Shown: positions 21,809 through 32,759 of the stretch, one piece after another
Position numbering within the stretch: the stretch's first letter is position 1
Layout: each line of letters begins with the position of its first letter
Assembly: GCA_025084515.1 (NCBI GenBank)
Contig: JAJAGP010000332.1
Span: 1-64,000 of the forward strand
DNA: 64,000 nucleotides
Source: Ancistrus triradiatus
Taxonomy: Eukaryota; Chordata; Actinopteri; Siluriformes; Loricariidae
Direction: 5' to 3'
Position numbers and translations under genes: made by a program
The notes under the pieces: model-generated
Seen by the model: the letters and a program-made list of their open reading frames with translations, nothing else
Told to the model about the DNA's origin: nothing
Database searches by the model: none

Positions 21809-22170
21809 GATGTGCAAGACCTTGTCAACTTGACATGCGTGGCTGAAGCGGAGTTAATAGACTTAAACAAAAGGCTGAACGCTGATATCTAGTGCACTTG
21901 ACGATTTATATTCTGTCTTGCTTATGAAATGTCTGTGTTAATGTTTGCTTTAAATGTTTGTGTTGCTGGCAACGGGACCTAAACAATTTTGCTTTATTGA
22001 AGGTTTTTTCCCCCCAAATTAGACATTGAAATAATGTGATGACTAATTATATCTATGACACTAAGTCCATAATTCATGCCATCTGTGGGTTATTTGAGTA
22101 CAGAATGGTTTACGTCCAATTTTCAAAATGAAGGAGGGGTTTCAGTTGTGACAAAAACATAAACTAATTA

Positions 22171-22176
22171 AATAAA
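22171..22176 (+). terminator. Candidate TTF2 poly(A) signal
   Basis: A canonical AATAAA lies 363 bases past the TTF2 stop in otherwise unremarkable AT-rich sequence. It is the first clear match I see downstream, and SINE sequence begins about 80 bases later, so the 3' UTR probably ends here. There is no direct evidence of cleavage. Confidence 0.45.
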
Positions 22177-22249
22177 TTGCATTAAATCCAACATTTAGTC
22201 TCTTCACATTTCTTAGCATTCCATTGAGTAAAGATCAGAGACCCTTATT

Positions 22250-22795
22250 CAAGTCCCAGCCCTGCCACTGCCCATGTGGAATGTGCATGTTCTCCCCGTG
22301 TCTGTGTGGGTTTTCTCCAGGTACAGGTATGTGCCGTTTAATGACCATCCAATCAGCATCCGTTCACTTTAATGACGAGGTCTTAAATTATAATACAATG
22401 TAAAAGACAGGAGTAAAAATACAAATCTGTACGATCCACAAGAGTTTAAGAGCAGAAGTCTGTCATTTGTGTGTTTAACTACCTTGGATTGGACTAGACT
22501 GTTGATGTGTTTAGAGACTTTTTTTTGTTACTCATGTTAGTATGGATGACATGCTGCTACTTATTTGTAGAAGGCTGTATATAGCGATCGTAAGTGTATA
22601 TGCCTGTCCTATTGAAAACACAACTCCTATAGAACACCTACAATTACATGAACTGGTCTGGTGGGTAGCACCTCCGCCATACAGCAAGAAAGTCCTGGGT
22701 TCTAGTCTTGATGTAATCCTTTGTATAGGTGTAACCTTTGTGTGTGTCGCTGAAATGGCCACTGATGCCAGTAGCAACATTAAATAAACAAACCA
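22250..22795 (+). repeat. Two truncated SINE family B copies
   Basis: About 22250-22325 keeps the middle part (GTGCATGTTCTCCCCGTGTC). About 22650-22795 keeps the head (ACAGCAAGAAAGTCCTGGGT) joined directly to the tail (GATGTAATCCTTTGTATAGG to AATAAACAAAC), so its middle is deleted. The stretch between them has no feature I recognise. Confidence 0.6.
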
Positions 22796-22869
22796 ACAAT
22801 ATGAACTGGTTCATATTCACTTGTTGAGAGTCTGTTTCATCTGGCTGATCTTCCATGTTGTTGGTAAAA

Positions 22870-23640
22870 CTGTATATCAGACATGCAGCAAGTCAAGTCC
22901 AGTGCATGTTCTTTTTGGAGAGCAGTGGCTTTCTTCTTGCAACCCTGCCATGCACACCATTGTTGTTCAGTGTTCTTCTGATGGTGGATTCATGAACATT
23001 AACATTAGCCAATGTGAGAGAGGCCTTCAGTTGCTTAGAAGTCACCCTGGGGTCCATTGTGACCTCGCCAACTATTACACGCCTTGCTCTTGGAGTGATC
23101 TTTGTTGGTCGACCACTCCTGGGGAGGGTAACAATGGTCTGGAATTTCCTCCATTTGTACACAATCTGTCTGACTGTGGATTGGTGGAGTCCAAACTCTT
23201 TAGAGATGGTTTTGTAACCTTTTCCAACCTGATGAGCATCAACAACTCTTTCTGAGGTCCTCAGAAATCTCCTTTGTTTGTGCCATGATACACTTCCACA
23301 AACATGTTGTGAAGAGCAGACTTTGATAGATCCTGTTCTTTAAAGAAGAGTGCCCCACTCACACCTGACTGTCATCCCATTGATTGAAAACACCTGACTA
23401 ATTTACCTTCAAATAATTGCTAATTCCACAGGCCTCACATTACTTTTGCCACTCACTAATATGTAATATTAGATCAGTTCCTCAAATAAATGCCCAAGTA
23501 TAATATTTTTGTCTCATTTGTTTAACTGGGTTCTCTTTATCTACTTTTAGGACTTGTGTGAAAATCTGATGTTGTTTTAGGTCATACTGATGCAGAAATA
23601 TAGAAAATTCTAAAGGGTTCACAAACTTTCAAGCACCACT
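22870..23640 (-). mobile_element. Tc1-like element, truncated
   Basis: The minus-strand end at about 23640 reads CAGTGGTGCTTGAAAGTTTG and the following 'tgaaccc' is typical of a fish Tc1-like end. A transposase N-terminal half is readable on the minus strand: TLPRSGRPTKITPRARRVIV, then HESTIRRTLNNNGVHGRVAR and RKPLLSKKN, near 23160-22900. The catalytic half and the other terminus are gone. Confidence 0.8.
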
Positions 23641-24490
23641 GTAGGTGCACGCATCTTTTTAACCACTATAACACTTAAAAATAGTCAAGAAATGGTCATG
23701 CAAGTGAATAGTCAGTCAGCAAGAACCCTCTTTCCATTACTCTGTATGGGTAAATTCGTACCTCATTCCTAAATATTCAAAACCCCACCTACTTTCAGCA
23801 TTGTCAGTGTAAAATTGTGGCAATGGGCTTTCATAGTGGTTATCCTCTGCCTGTTATCTAAAGTGAGTCCTGTTCATCACGTGTACTACCATGGGCATGT
23901 TCTGTACTCTCACATTAAATAACGTTTAAGTGATTCACTGACAGGAGGCTAGTGAAGCTTGTAGACAGAGGTAGTACTAAGTCAGAGTGTCAAAGTTAAC
24001 ATGAGAAGCTCACCAGACAAACCTGTGACTGCAACGTACCTAATAGCGTGTAATAGCTCCACGAGCACAAATGACAGCTGAGATTCGATTTGACATGGAC
24101 TGAACAAGTTTCTGGATGTAGGCGACATCAATGATTACTTTCACCTCGACCAAAGGACTCATTTCTACGTAACTAAAACACCCCCCAAATATCACAGAAC
24201 CACACCTCTCACGCAGTCCACACTGAAGGCTATATCGATGATGCCTAGAATCATCCATATACTGGCAGTAATGACATTCAACTGATCAGATAACACATTT
24301 CCAGTCATGAGCAGTCCAATTTGTGTCTTTCTGCCCACTGTAACCGTGCAACGTTGTGAGCAGAAGTGAGCAAAGGCCTCTTGTGTGCCACTCTGCTCCA
24401 TATGTTCATGGTATGCAGTTCCCTGTGGAGTGTTCTTTAAAAAATTGGTTGTGAGAGACCTCTAGTAGCAAGTCAACCTGTGGTAACACA
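23641..24490. other. Intergenic, nothing supported
   Basis: Sequence between two repeats downstream of TTF2. A few short open frames on the minus strand (24040-24400) resemble no family I know. No splice-consistent exon is seen. Confidence 0.4.
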
Positions 24491-24497
24491 CTGGCAG

Positions 24498-24717
24498 TAG
24501 TGATGTGTCGGTCGTGACCGATCCGACTCTAAGAGCCGGCTCTTTGACATGAACGACGGGAGCCGGTTCCTGATTGGGAGCCGATTGAGAGCCGGTTATG
24601 AGGAGAGAGAGAGAAATAATAAATTATGCTACAAACAATCTAAAGAGCTACTAGGGAGCCGAAAGAGCCGGCTCTTTTTAGTGAGCCGAGCCAAAAGAGC
24701 CGGAATTCCCATCACTA
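24498..24717. mobile_element. hAT-like MITE
   Basis: Ends TAGTGATG and inverse CATCACTA, flanked by actggcag and gctggcag (8 bp, one mismatch). The interior has repeated AGAGCCGGCTCTT palindromes. It lies in the TTF2-CALHM intergenic interval. Confidence 0.8.
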
Positions 24718-24849
24718 GCTGGCAGTCCCTGTCTCTGTTTCGTCTTTCGACCACAATTCTAATGAGAATTTCCTGTAGATTGGGATTTTGCCAATGCTGG
24801 TAGTCTTATGCAAATTCCACTACTTCAGCTACCATCACAAAGACACAAG

Positions 24850-24935
24850 ATGACTAATAATATAACTAATTAATAATATCGATAATAATAATAATTATTA
24901 TTATTAATAATAAAAATAACTATTAATAATATCAG
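24850..24935. repeat. (AAT)n-rich tract
   Basis: Imperfect AAT/ATT trinucleotide runs with inverted halves ('aataataataattattattattaat'), so it can also fold as a hairpin. Confidence 0.8.
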
Positions 24936-25412
24936 CACAAAAAGCTGTTCACTCATGGTATGAGCCAGTAAGGATAAAAATACTTGTCCAGTCTATCACA
25001 GTGGTTCTGACAGCATTTAAAGCTACGTTTTACAGTAGAATCTATGACACATTTGCCCACAGCTGGGCCTGTAGATCTCTCACCAAGAGGTACACTACCC
25101 CAAGGTAGCCTCCGAGAGCCTTTTATAGAGCAATGAGGGAAGCACTTTTACGCCCTCTTGTGGCAAGACCCAGTGTCTAATCAGACCACACCTGTAATCA
25201 TTTACATACCTGCCTAAGACGTAACAGCATGCCAAGTTTCGTAGCAATCCGACATTTCTGAGTGTGTTATTTTTGTGTTTATAATAGATACACCTTATAC
25301 AAAACAACATGTGGGAAATGTGTCAATTATGAAGCGTTTCTTACTCTAACATCCCACTTTCGATATTCTATACGATGCCTTATATCACACATTGACTGTA
25401 ACATAAGAGATT

Positions 25413-25418
25413 TTTATT
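25413..25418 (-). terminator. Candidate poly(A) signal of the CALHM gene
   Basis: AATAAA on the minus strand, 275 bases past the CALHM stop codon. It is the nearest canonical hexamer I noticed. Weak evidence, because the interval is AT-rich. Confidence 0.3.
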
Positions 25419-25692
25419 TCCTTTTGCTGATTGGATGGACGTTAAACAACTCATACCTTTATATACATACTGTATATAAACACTACTGCAGGTCAACATA
25501 TATTTACAATATAAATAAGCTGTTTTTGACCTGCATGGGCTCCTGTAATTGGAAATGAGGCTAATGAGGTAACTGCTCAAATACCTTCTAATAGTAAATT
25601 CAGGTGCCAAGTCTTGGATGTCATGATAGACACCCAAGGGGCTTCACGAAGAAATTTACCACCACCAGACTAAAAACTTCACAGACCAGTGT

Positions 25693-27062
25693 TCAAGGAT
25701 TGACAGACACTCCTAGCAGGTGGAAAGCTGGCTGTGATATTGTCCTCCAGACATTCTCCTCAGTCCCTGGTAGGGTTTGGTACAAGCCGTGCTGTGTGTG
25801 TCTGTGATCATTGTTCTCTTGCTGACTCTGAACACACTCTAACACTCTCTCGCTGAGAAGCTTAGCTCTTTGCACAGCCTGCTCGTGCAGCTTCTCCTCC
25901 AGCATGGCCATCGTCTCCTGTTCCAGATACGTCTCATACAGAGACCTGTAGTACGGCTTCCTGCAGACCCGGATGCACGAATTCAGTGTAAGCAGGACGG
26001 AAAAGCCGAGGATGAGGAGCAGACCAATGATCTGGTACATGGACAGAAATAGAGGAAATCCAATTATTTACTCATGCAAGTAATCAGGTAGCCTGTATTT
26101 AAGAAATAATACACAAGAGGGAGTGCCTTAACGTGAGAGCAGGCCTCAAAGCCCAAAACTGGTTTCTTGAACATGACAATGAGTTCACTGTACTCAAATG
26201 GCCTCCACAGTCACCAGATCTCAGTCCAACAGAGCACCTTTGGGATATGGTTGAACGTGAGGGTCGCAACCTCAACAAATCTGCAGCAATTGCATGACGC
26301 TATCATGTCAATACGAGCCAAAATCTCAGAGGAATGCTTCCAGCACCTTGTTGAATCTATGCCACAAAGAATTAAGGCATTTCTGAAGAACAGAATGGGG
26401 TCCAACCGGAGTACTAGCAAGGTGTAGGTAATATATAAACTCTTTTTTTTATACCCACTAAGGATGCCAGTAGTTAAGTGTATATTACAGGTGTTGAGAC
26501 TACTGACCCGTGATTCACTGCTGTATTTCCTCAGAGTTTCTGCTTCCTCTGGAGTTGGGAGATTCTTACACGCCAGTTGTTCTCCTGCCGCGTTTGCTTT
26601 CACGGTCCTGATGCAGATGTACCAGTCTCCATCTAGAAAAGCCACCGCGAACCACACTCCGGCCGCGTACAGGACCCCGAGGAGATGTTTGCCCATCACA
26701 GAGCACAAGTACCAAACTTCTTTTCCGCAGCTGCCGGGTCTGTAACAGAACCCATCTGCGCAACACCAACACTCCACACTGGAACAGCAGCACGTCGTCC
26801 CTGTGCGCACACAGCACCTACACACCAAACACTGGCACAGCTTCAGCAGAGCAGAGTTCACCAGCATCAGCATGAAGAACATGGTAAGTACGGGCAGGAG
26901 CAGATAGAGCCAGCAGTGCAGCTCGGTCTCTTCTGCGCTCACACACGGACAGCTGAATAAATACTTATAAAAAACTACAGTTACCAAAACCGCCACCGCT
27001 GTCCTAACGGGCAACTTGCTTACCGGGTCCAGATTTATCGGGAAGGATGAGTAACGCGCCAT
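25693..27062 (-). CDS. Calcium homeostasis modulator (CALHM/FAM26) family protein, two exons
   Basis: CALHM proteins form large-pore plasma-membrane channels passing ions and ATP. Exon 1 is 27062-26508 (185 codons from MARYSSFPIN) and exon 2 is 26031-25693 (112 codons plus stop). The intron is GT-AG and the total is 297 residues, slightly short for the family (about 310-350). Visible: TM1 around residues 20-36, then FSCPC (38-42), the CALHM hallmark; TM2 WLYLLLPVLTMFFMLMLVN (51-69); a Cys-packed loop (76-120); TM3 and VAFLDGDWYICI (140-151), matching the conserved LDGxxxxC; C165 as the probable second-loop partner; TM4 IIGLLLILGFSVLLTLNSC; and a charged helical C-terminal tail. I start at 27062 because an in-frame upstream ATG at 27080 adds only six residues unlike the family. 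I cannot say which CALHM paralog it is. A Tc1-like fragment lies in the intron. Confidence 0.88.
26110..26427 (+). pseudogene. Tc1/mariner-type transposase fragment inside the CALHM intron
   Basis: Plus-strand remnants of the C-terminal catalytic part: WPPQSPDLSPTEHLWDMVER (third catalytic Glu region) in one frame, then RAKISEECFQHLVESMPQRI in another, up to a stop at 26427. No terminal repeats remain nearby except a possible related end near 27445 ('cctaataaagtggtcagtgag'). Confidence 0.8.
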
Positions 27063-27149
27063 GTTTGAGAAATGCCACACATATAAGATCTATCACATTT
27101 GCCCAGTATCTGTTATGTATGTAAACATAATCCTAACTGGAGTTTAGAA

Positions 27150-27192
27150 TGGAAAGGCGGGGTTTTGTAGTGCTGCGCTTCACTTCCGGTGT
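27150..27192 (-). promoter_or_regulatory. Candidate CALHM promoter elements
   Basis: About 90-130 bases upstream of the CALHM start there is a GC box (AAGGCGGGG at 27154-27162) and an ETS-type site (CACTTCCGGT at 27181-27190). Such sites are common in TATA-less promoters. The assignment rests only on position and motif. Confidence 0.35.
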
Positions 27193-28261
27193 TCCACACA
27201 TTTTGGGATTAAGGCCGTATTCCAACTCACTACATACTCCCTATTTAAGTGACCTCCGTTTGGAATGAAATAACGGTTTCACTGCCCTACCAGTGCACTT
27301 TGTTCATACCATTGAGCAGTTTGGATTCAGACCGCAATCTTTAAACCTGTTTGTGTCATTCCTGGCTTAACTGGAGAAATGTGACCCACTTACAAAGATC
27401 TTGACATGAGTAAATGTATTGAGTTTCTGATAAAGAGCAGTTGAACAGGTATACCTAATAAAGTGGTCAGTGAGTGTACATGTAGTAATAGTCTATTAAA
27501 ATCACCAGAAATGTGTCATAGTTTAGTTTGCTTCATGCAGAAGATGTGTTAACACAAACATTTTTTATTTCAAATAACAAATCATACAATTTCAAGTAAA
27601 ATTCAGCATAATCAGCTGGTTGTTTTAGATATACATTTTGAAACAGCTGTTATCATCTGACAGCCTTTGTGTAGAATTAGACCTTTGCCCAGATAATCTC
27701 TTTAAAACTGCTGAATTTCTGCTTACAGAAAACTGAAATCTTGACACATTCAACACAGCAAACTGGTCACAAATGTGAAACCAGAAAAAAAGCACTAATA
27801 CTTTTATTACTGAAAAAATATCAAGGTTTTTTTGTTGGTTTAAAATACTGTCACTAATTCAAAATCTCTATCAGCTCCTGTGGCTTGGAGGTGAAAGCCA
27901 GCGACTGGAAACAACAGTTCCTGAGGATCTGGGTTCGAACTTCAGGCTGGGCTTGTAAAATGAAGGTCAGGTGGTGTGTTTACCCCTAGATGTACTCATA
28001 CAGGGTCCAGGGTGTACCTCTGCCTGCACCCAGAGAATTCTGGGACATGCTCTAGACAATCAGCTTCCCATTTACTCCAAACAAATGGCTCTGTCTAGGA
28101 TAAGCATAGGTACAATGGGATGATGTTATAGTACAATCAAAGAAAAACACTTTCTTTTGCCATACCATGCAAATAGTTTATATGCATGGAGCTGGTGTCT
28201 AATTGGAGACTTGGTGACTCCAAAATGCTATCAACATCTGCAAATTTCCAGTTACAAGCCT
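27193..28261. other. CALHM-PARP4 intergenic, little recognised
   Basis: Mostly AT-rich unique-looking sequence. Around 27860-28090 a tRNA-like B box (GGTTCGAAC at about 27932) and downstream text suggest a diverged SINE of a third family; confidence is low. Confidence 0.4.
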
Positions 28262-28470
28262 GGGGTGGCACGGTGGCTTGGTAGATAGCACATCTACCTC
28301 ACAGCAAGAAGGTCCTGGGTTTAATCCCAGGTTGGAGCAGCCTGTGTCGTCTCTGTGTGTAGTCTGCATGTCCTCCTCATGTCTATTCACTCCAGGTACT
28401 CATTTTTCTGTGCAAAGACAGGCGTGTTAGTTTGACTGATTATGCTAAATTGGCATAAATTGGCACAACT
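28262..28470 (+). repeat. SINE family B
   Basis: GGGGTGGCACGGTGGCTTGG, ACAGCAAGAAGGTCCTGGGT, GGTTTAATCCC, then a body with a deletion around the 'tccggtttcctcc' part. Confidence 0.75.
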
Positions 28471-29014
28471 CTGCATAAAAATAGGCTGGGTAAACACTAA
28501 ATAGATTAAGTGATTTAACATAAAAGTTTGTGTTATTCTGCCATCTTTAGTGGTTATTCCGTTATAAGTGGCTACATACTTCTATGAGCTTTCATAATCT
28601 TGCCTGCTGATTTTCTTTGAAATATTTGTGGATGTCCTTTACTCCATGCCAAAAACCGAAAGAAAATGACAGCCCACGTTAGCTGCTCAAGCTTGTTGTA
28701 AAGATGGTGGGGCAGTACAATCTTTTTAGAAAGATTATTAGTCATTGTGTAGTGCCTGTAGTAACTTTTCATGGCCTGCCCTGTAGTTTTGTTCAGCAAT
28801 CCAGGATAAAATTGACTTTCTACCGGAAATATAGTAGGGCACCAACATTTCACTTTTAACTCATGCCCTAGTAAAGTGCCCAGTTTTCACCAGTGGTTTC
28901 AGAGTTTTTGTCTGTTATGTAGGCTTACATCTTGACCTAGACCTAATCTTCACCACACTGACACTAATCTGAATCTCAAAGTCAAAATAAAAAACATATA
29001 AAAACAAAACTGTT

Positions 29015-29205
29015 GGGCGCTAGGGTGGCTATAAAATACCAGCCTATCACCACGATGCCTTGGTTTTGAGTCCCTGTTGTGCCTTCCAGCCTGGTCGGGC
29101 GTCACATGCAGACACGATTGGCTGTGTCTGAGAGAGATGACGAAGGTCCGGGGTTTAACGACCCCTGCCCAACCCCGAGATCTACTGGCGTAAGGTCCTG
29201 GCGTT
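29015..29205 (+). repeat. Probable tRNA-derived SINE, other family
   Basis: Starts GGGCGCTAGGGTGGCTATAA and contains GGTTTTGAGTCCC as a diverged B box and 'cagacacgattggctgtgtctgag'. This resembles a fish SINE body. The ends are uncertain. Confidence 0.5.
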
Positions 29206-29283
29206 GGCGTTAACTCGTGTCAAAAACTGCACACAGATGGCCACTAGATGTCAGCAAACTTCTAAAATTGCTTGGAGGAAGTA

Positions 29284-29398
29284 GGGGGCGTGGACTGTAG
29301 CAGCTGTCCGGGAAGTGACTGGGTTTGACAACAGACTTCATGCGAAATGTTTTAAGAGCGCTGTTCTTCTCGAGGACTCACCTTGTTAGGAGTTTAAG
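29284..29398 (+). promoter_or_regulatory. Probable PARP4 promoter and non-coding first exon
   Basis: A GC box (GGGGGCGTGG at about 29284) and an ETS-like site (CCGGGAAGTG at 29319-29328) are followed by a good splice donor, TTTAAG then GTAAGAA, at 29399. The first coding exon begins with an acceptor two bases before its ATG (32758), so a non-coding exon upstream is required. This is the best candidate. The transcription start is not visible. Confidence 0.5.
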
Positions 29399-29824
29399 GT
29401 AAGAAATGATTTTACACACATCAGAACTACATGTTCATCGTTTTTGGATTAGAGTTGTATTATGTATTTAATGAATTAAGATTACGATTAGTACGATGAC
29501 CTATTTCAAGTGTGGTTACCTGCTTAACTGCTCCTAGTGCATTTACTTCCCAAACTTCTGCACATTTCAGTGCCTTAGTATTACATTCAGTGAGCGGCGG
29601 GGGTATCGCTCTTCTACCTGACAGTCTGACAACCAATGCAGGTAAAGTCAGTTATTAAAAATAGAAATAGACAGACCGAAATAGTTTGTCTTAGGTTTAT
29701 GCAATGCAACTTTAAACTTCAAAAAGCTTTACTTGGTCAGTTATTTTAGTCAGACGTCATGCGGTTAGGATGACTCTTATTGGTATGTTTTTGAAAAGCG
29801 TCGGCATGTGTATTGCAAAACAAA

Positions 29825-30764
29825 TAAAAATATGTTACGAAAGGGGGCACTGCAGAACAAGTTTGGGCATTTTCTTGGATGGTAAAATTGTTGATTCCGG
29901 GACTGTGGTAGCCTAGTGGTTAAGGCACTGGACTCTGGACCAGAAGGTCCAGGGTTCAGATCCCATCTCTGCCAAGCTGCCACTGTTGGGTCCTTGAGCA
30001 AGACCCGCAATTGCTTGGATTGTAAGACTGTATCACTTGTAAGTCCCTCTGGATAAGGGCGTCTGCTTAATGCTGTAAATGTAAATGTTGATTAAAGGGC
30101 TTCATAACATTTCAACAGATTTAAAGCAAATATCAGTACAATACCTTAGAAAAAACATTCTTAGTGGTGTCTTATTTGTTATGGACCCATGCTGGTTTAG
30201 TATGCTAGTACAGGTATGTTCGGGCAACATCCGATCGCATAGGCTATATGTCCATGACCCAATAAGGTTATTATCCTTATTATTAAGGTTATTAACCTAA
30301 TTAACCCATATTATCTTGCCAGATACATTAGCCGAAATAGAGTAGTAACGACAGTTGTAAGCTCAGATGCACAAAGTTTTATTAAACACAAAATATATTA
30401 CGAAAGAGGGCACTGCAGAACAAGTTTGGGCATTTTCTTGGATGGTAAAATTGTTGATTAAAGGGCTTCATAACATTTCAACAGATTTAAAGCAAATATC
30501 AGTACAGTACCTTAGAAAAAACGTTTTTAGTGGTGTCTTATTTGTTCTGGACCCATGCTGTTTTAGTATGCTAGTACAGGTATGTTCAGGCAATGTCCGA
30601 TTGCATAGGCTATATGTCCGTGACCCAATAAGGTTATTATCCTCATTATTAAGGTTATTAACCTACTTAACCCATATTATCTTGCCAGATACATTAGAAT
30701 AAAAGAGTAGTAACGACAGTTGTAAGCTCAGATGTACAAAGTTTTATTAAACACAAAGTAGAGA
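29825..30764. repeat. Tandem duplication, unit about 374 bp; first copy holds a SINE
   Basis: Copy 1 is 29825-30390 and copy 2 is 30391-30764. Both run from 'gttacgaaag/attacgaaag...gggcactgcagaac' to 'aaagttttattaaacacaaa'. Copy 1 is longer by the SINE at 29897-30085, absent from copy 2. Apart from this the copies differ by scattered substitutions. It lies in the first PARP4 intron. The open frames in it are very similar to each other but show no recognised protein. Confidence 0.9.
29897..30085 (+). repeat. tRNA-derived SINE (family A) inside tandem copy 1
   Basis: Flanked by TGTTGATT at 29889-29896 and 30086-30093. It carries A-box and B-box sequences (TAGCCTAGTGGTTAAGG, GGTTCAGATCCC) and the standard 3' body to GCTGTAAATGTAAA. 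Confidence 0.88.
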
Positions 30765-31079
30765 AATGAGCATGCTATGTTGAGATGAGCCAGCGCAAGA
30801 CAAACCAGCACCAAAAATGCTGAGTGTGCATCGGCATGAGCCATTTGGCTGCTGTTTTGCTTCTTATCAATGGCATGCTAATAAGACACAAGTTGGATCT
30901 GCGCTCGTGGATCGCAGGGTGGTTGCAGATGCCCCAATGCAGTGTGGCTGAGGATGGGACGTAACAACACTACTGTATGTGTACAGCATCTTGGCTATTT
31001 AGTCAGTACCGCTACACTACAGCGTTACATACAGCTGTGCTACCTGATAGGTATGTACGTTTTATATGGCACAGTTATA

Positions 31080-32543
31080 CAGTTGAAACCAGAAGTTTAC
31101 ATGCAATATATAAAAAAGACACATGCATTTTTTCTCACTGTCTGACATGAAATCAGAATAAACTTTTCCTGTTTTAGGTCAATTAGGATTACCAAAGTGA
31201 TTTCTATTTGCTAAATGCCACAATAATGAGAGAGGGAATTTTTTAAGGCAATTTTTATTATTTTCTTCAAAAATCAAAAGTTTAGATACATTTCATTAGT
31301 ATTTGGTACTGTTGCCCTTAAACTGCATGACTTGGGTCAAACCTTTTGGATATCCTTCCACAAGTTTCTCACAATAGTTGGTAGGAATTTTGACCCATTT
31401 TTCCTGGTAGAACTGGTGTATCTGAGCCATGTTTGTAGGCCGCCTTGCTCGCACATACCTTTTCAGCTTTGCCCATAAATTTTCAGTAGGATTGAGATCA
31501 GGGCTTTGTGATGGCCACTCCAAAACATTGACATTGTTACGTCTTGATGCATGCTCAATGATCCAGGTAAGAAAATCCAAGAAGTTGAATCTGTTCATCT
31601 GGACATAGATTTTAAAATACAATGTCCAGATGAACAGATTCAACTTCTTGGATTGACATTGTTATCATTAAGCCACTTTGTAACCAGTTTGGCAGTATGA
31701 TTCGGGTCATTGTCCATTTGGAAGACCCATTTGCGCCCAAGCTTTAACTTCCTGGCTGATGTCTTGAGATGTTGCTTCAGTATTTCCACAGAATGCTCTT
31801 TCTTCATGATCCCATCTATTTTGTGAAGTGCACCAGTCCCTCCTTCAGCAAAACAACCCCACAACATGATGCTGCCACCCCCGTGTTCGCAGGCTTGCAA
31901 GCCTCTTCCTTTTTCCTCCAAACGTAACAATGTTCATTATGGCCAAACAGTTAAATTTTAGTTTCGTCAGACCACAGGACATGTCTCCAAAAATTAAGGT
32001 CTTTGTCCCTTGTGCATTTGCACACATTAATCTGGCTTTTTTATGTTTTTTTGGAGTAATGGCTTCTTCCTGGCTGAGTGGCCTTTCAGCCCATGTTGAT
32101 ACAGTCCCCGTTTCACTGTGGATAATGACACACTCTTACCAGCTTCAGCGAGCATCTTCACAAGGTCTTTTGCTGTTGTTCTTGGGTTGATGTGCACATT
32201 CTGGTCCAAAGCATGTTCATCTCTGGGACACAGAACCTGTCTCCTTCCTGAGCGGTATGATGGCTGGACATTCCCATCTTGTTTGTACTTGCGTATAACT
32301 GTTTGTACAGATGAACGAGACACATTCAGGCATCTGCAGATTGCACCCAAGGATGAACCAGACTTGTGCAAGTCCACAATTCTCTTCCTGATACCTTGGC
32401 TGATTTCTTTCAAATTTCCCATGATGTTACACAAAGAAGCAGTGTGTTTCAGGTGTGCCTTAAAATACATCCATAGGTGTGTCTCTGATTAACTCAGATG
32501 TTGCAAATAAATCTATCAGAAGCTTCCAAAGACATGACATCAT
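31080..32543 (-). mobile_element. Sleeping-Beauty/salmonid-type Tc1-like element, one end lost
   Basis: The left terminus CAGTTGAAACCAGAAGTTTA follows a TA (31078-31079). The minus-strand transposase is recognisable almost throughout: KEISQGIRKRIVDLHKSGSS near 32410, GGGSIMLWGCFAEGGTGAL near 31880, VFQMDNDPNHTAKLV near 31720, and VLEWPSQSPDLNPTENLW near 31520, ending STKY at 31296. Frames are broken near 32030 and at the palindromic insert 31527-31664. The other terminus should lie beyond about 32543, but similarity stops there, so it is truncated. It ends about 215 bases before the first PARP4 coding exon. Confidence 0.9.
31527..31664. mobile_element. Palindromic insertion in the Tc1-like copy, 13-bp target duplication
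   Basis: Two copies of attgacattgtta (31527-31539, 31652-31664) bracket about 112 foreign bases. These include a perfect 33-bp inverted repeat (31574-31606 and 31622-31654) around a 15-base loop. Removing one 13-mer and the insert restores the expected transposase reading across the site, so this is an insertion and not original sequence. Confidence 0.8.
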
Positions 32544-32759
32544 TGTATGGGCTGTCCCAAAGTAAAAAGACAAAGGCCCACACATTTTGGAAATAACAGG
32601 ATAGAAAGGGTTGGGGTCCTTCACTGTAGATGTTTTTTTATGTTTGTCTAAAGAGTTGCATATGAAACTTGCAAGCCAATGCACGTAGAAATGCTCACGG
32701 ATATCGAAATCCAAAATCCTCGTTTGATTTCTCTGCCTCTCTTTCTCTCTCATACAGAC

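Noticed and set aside
29897..30085. tRNA gene candidates (A and B boxes here and at 10032, 44466, 60510 and 45775)
   Set aside because: Sequences do not fold into a full cloverleaf with acceptor pairing and are followed by a shared SINE body; they are SINE heads.
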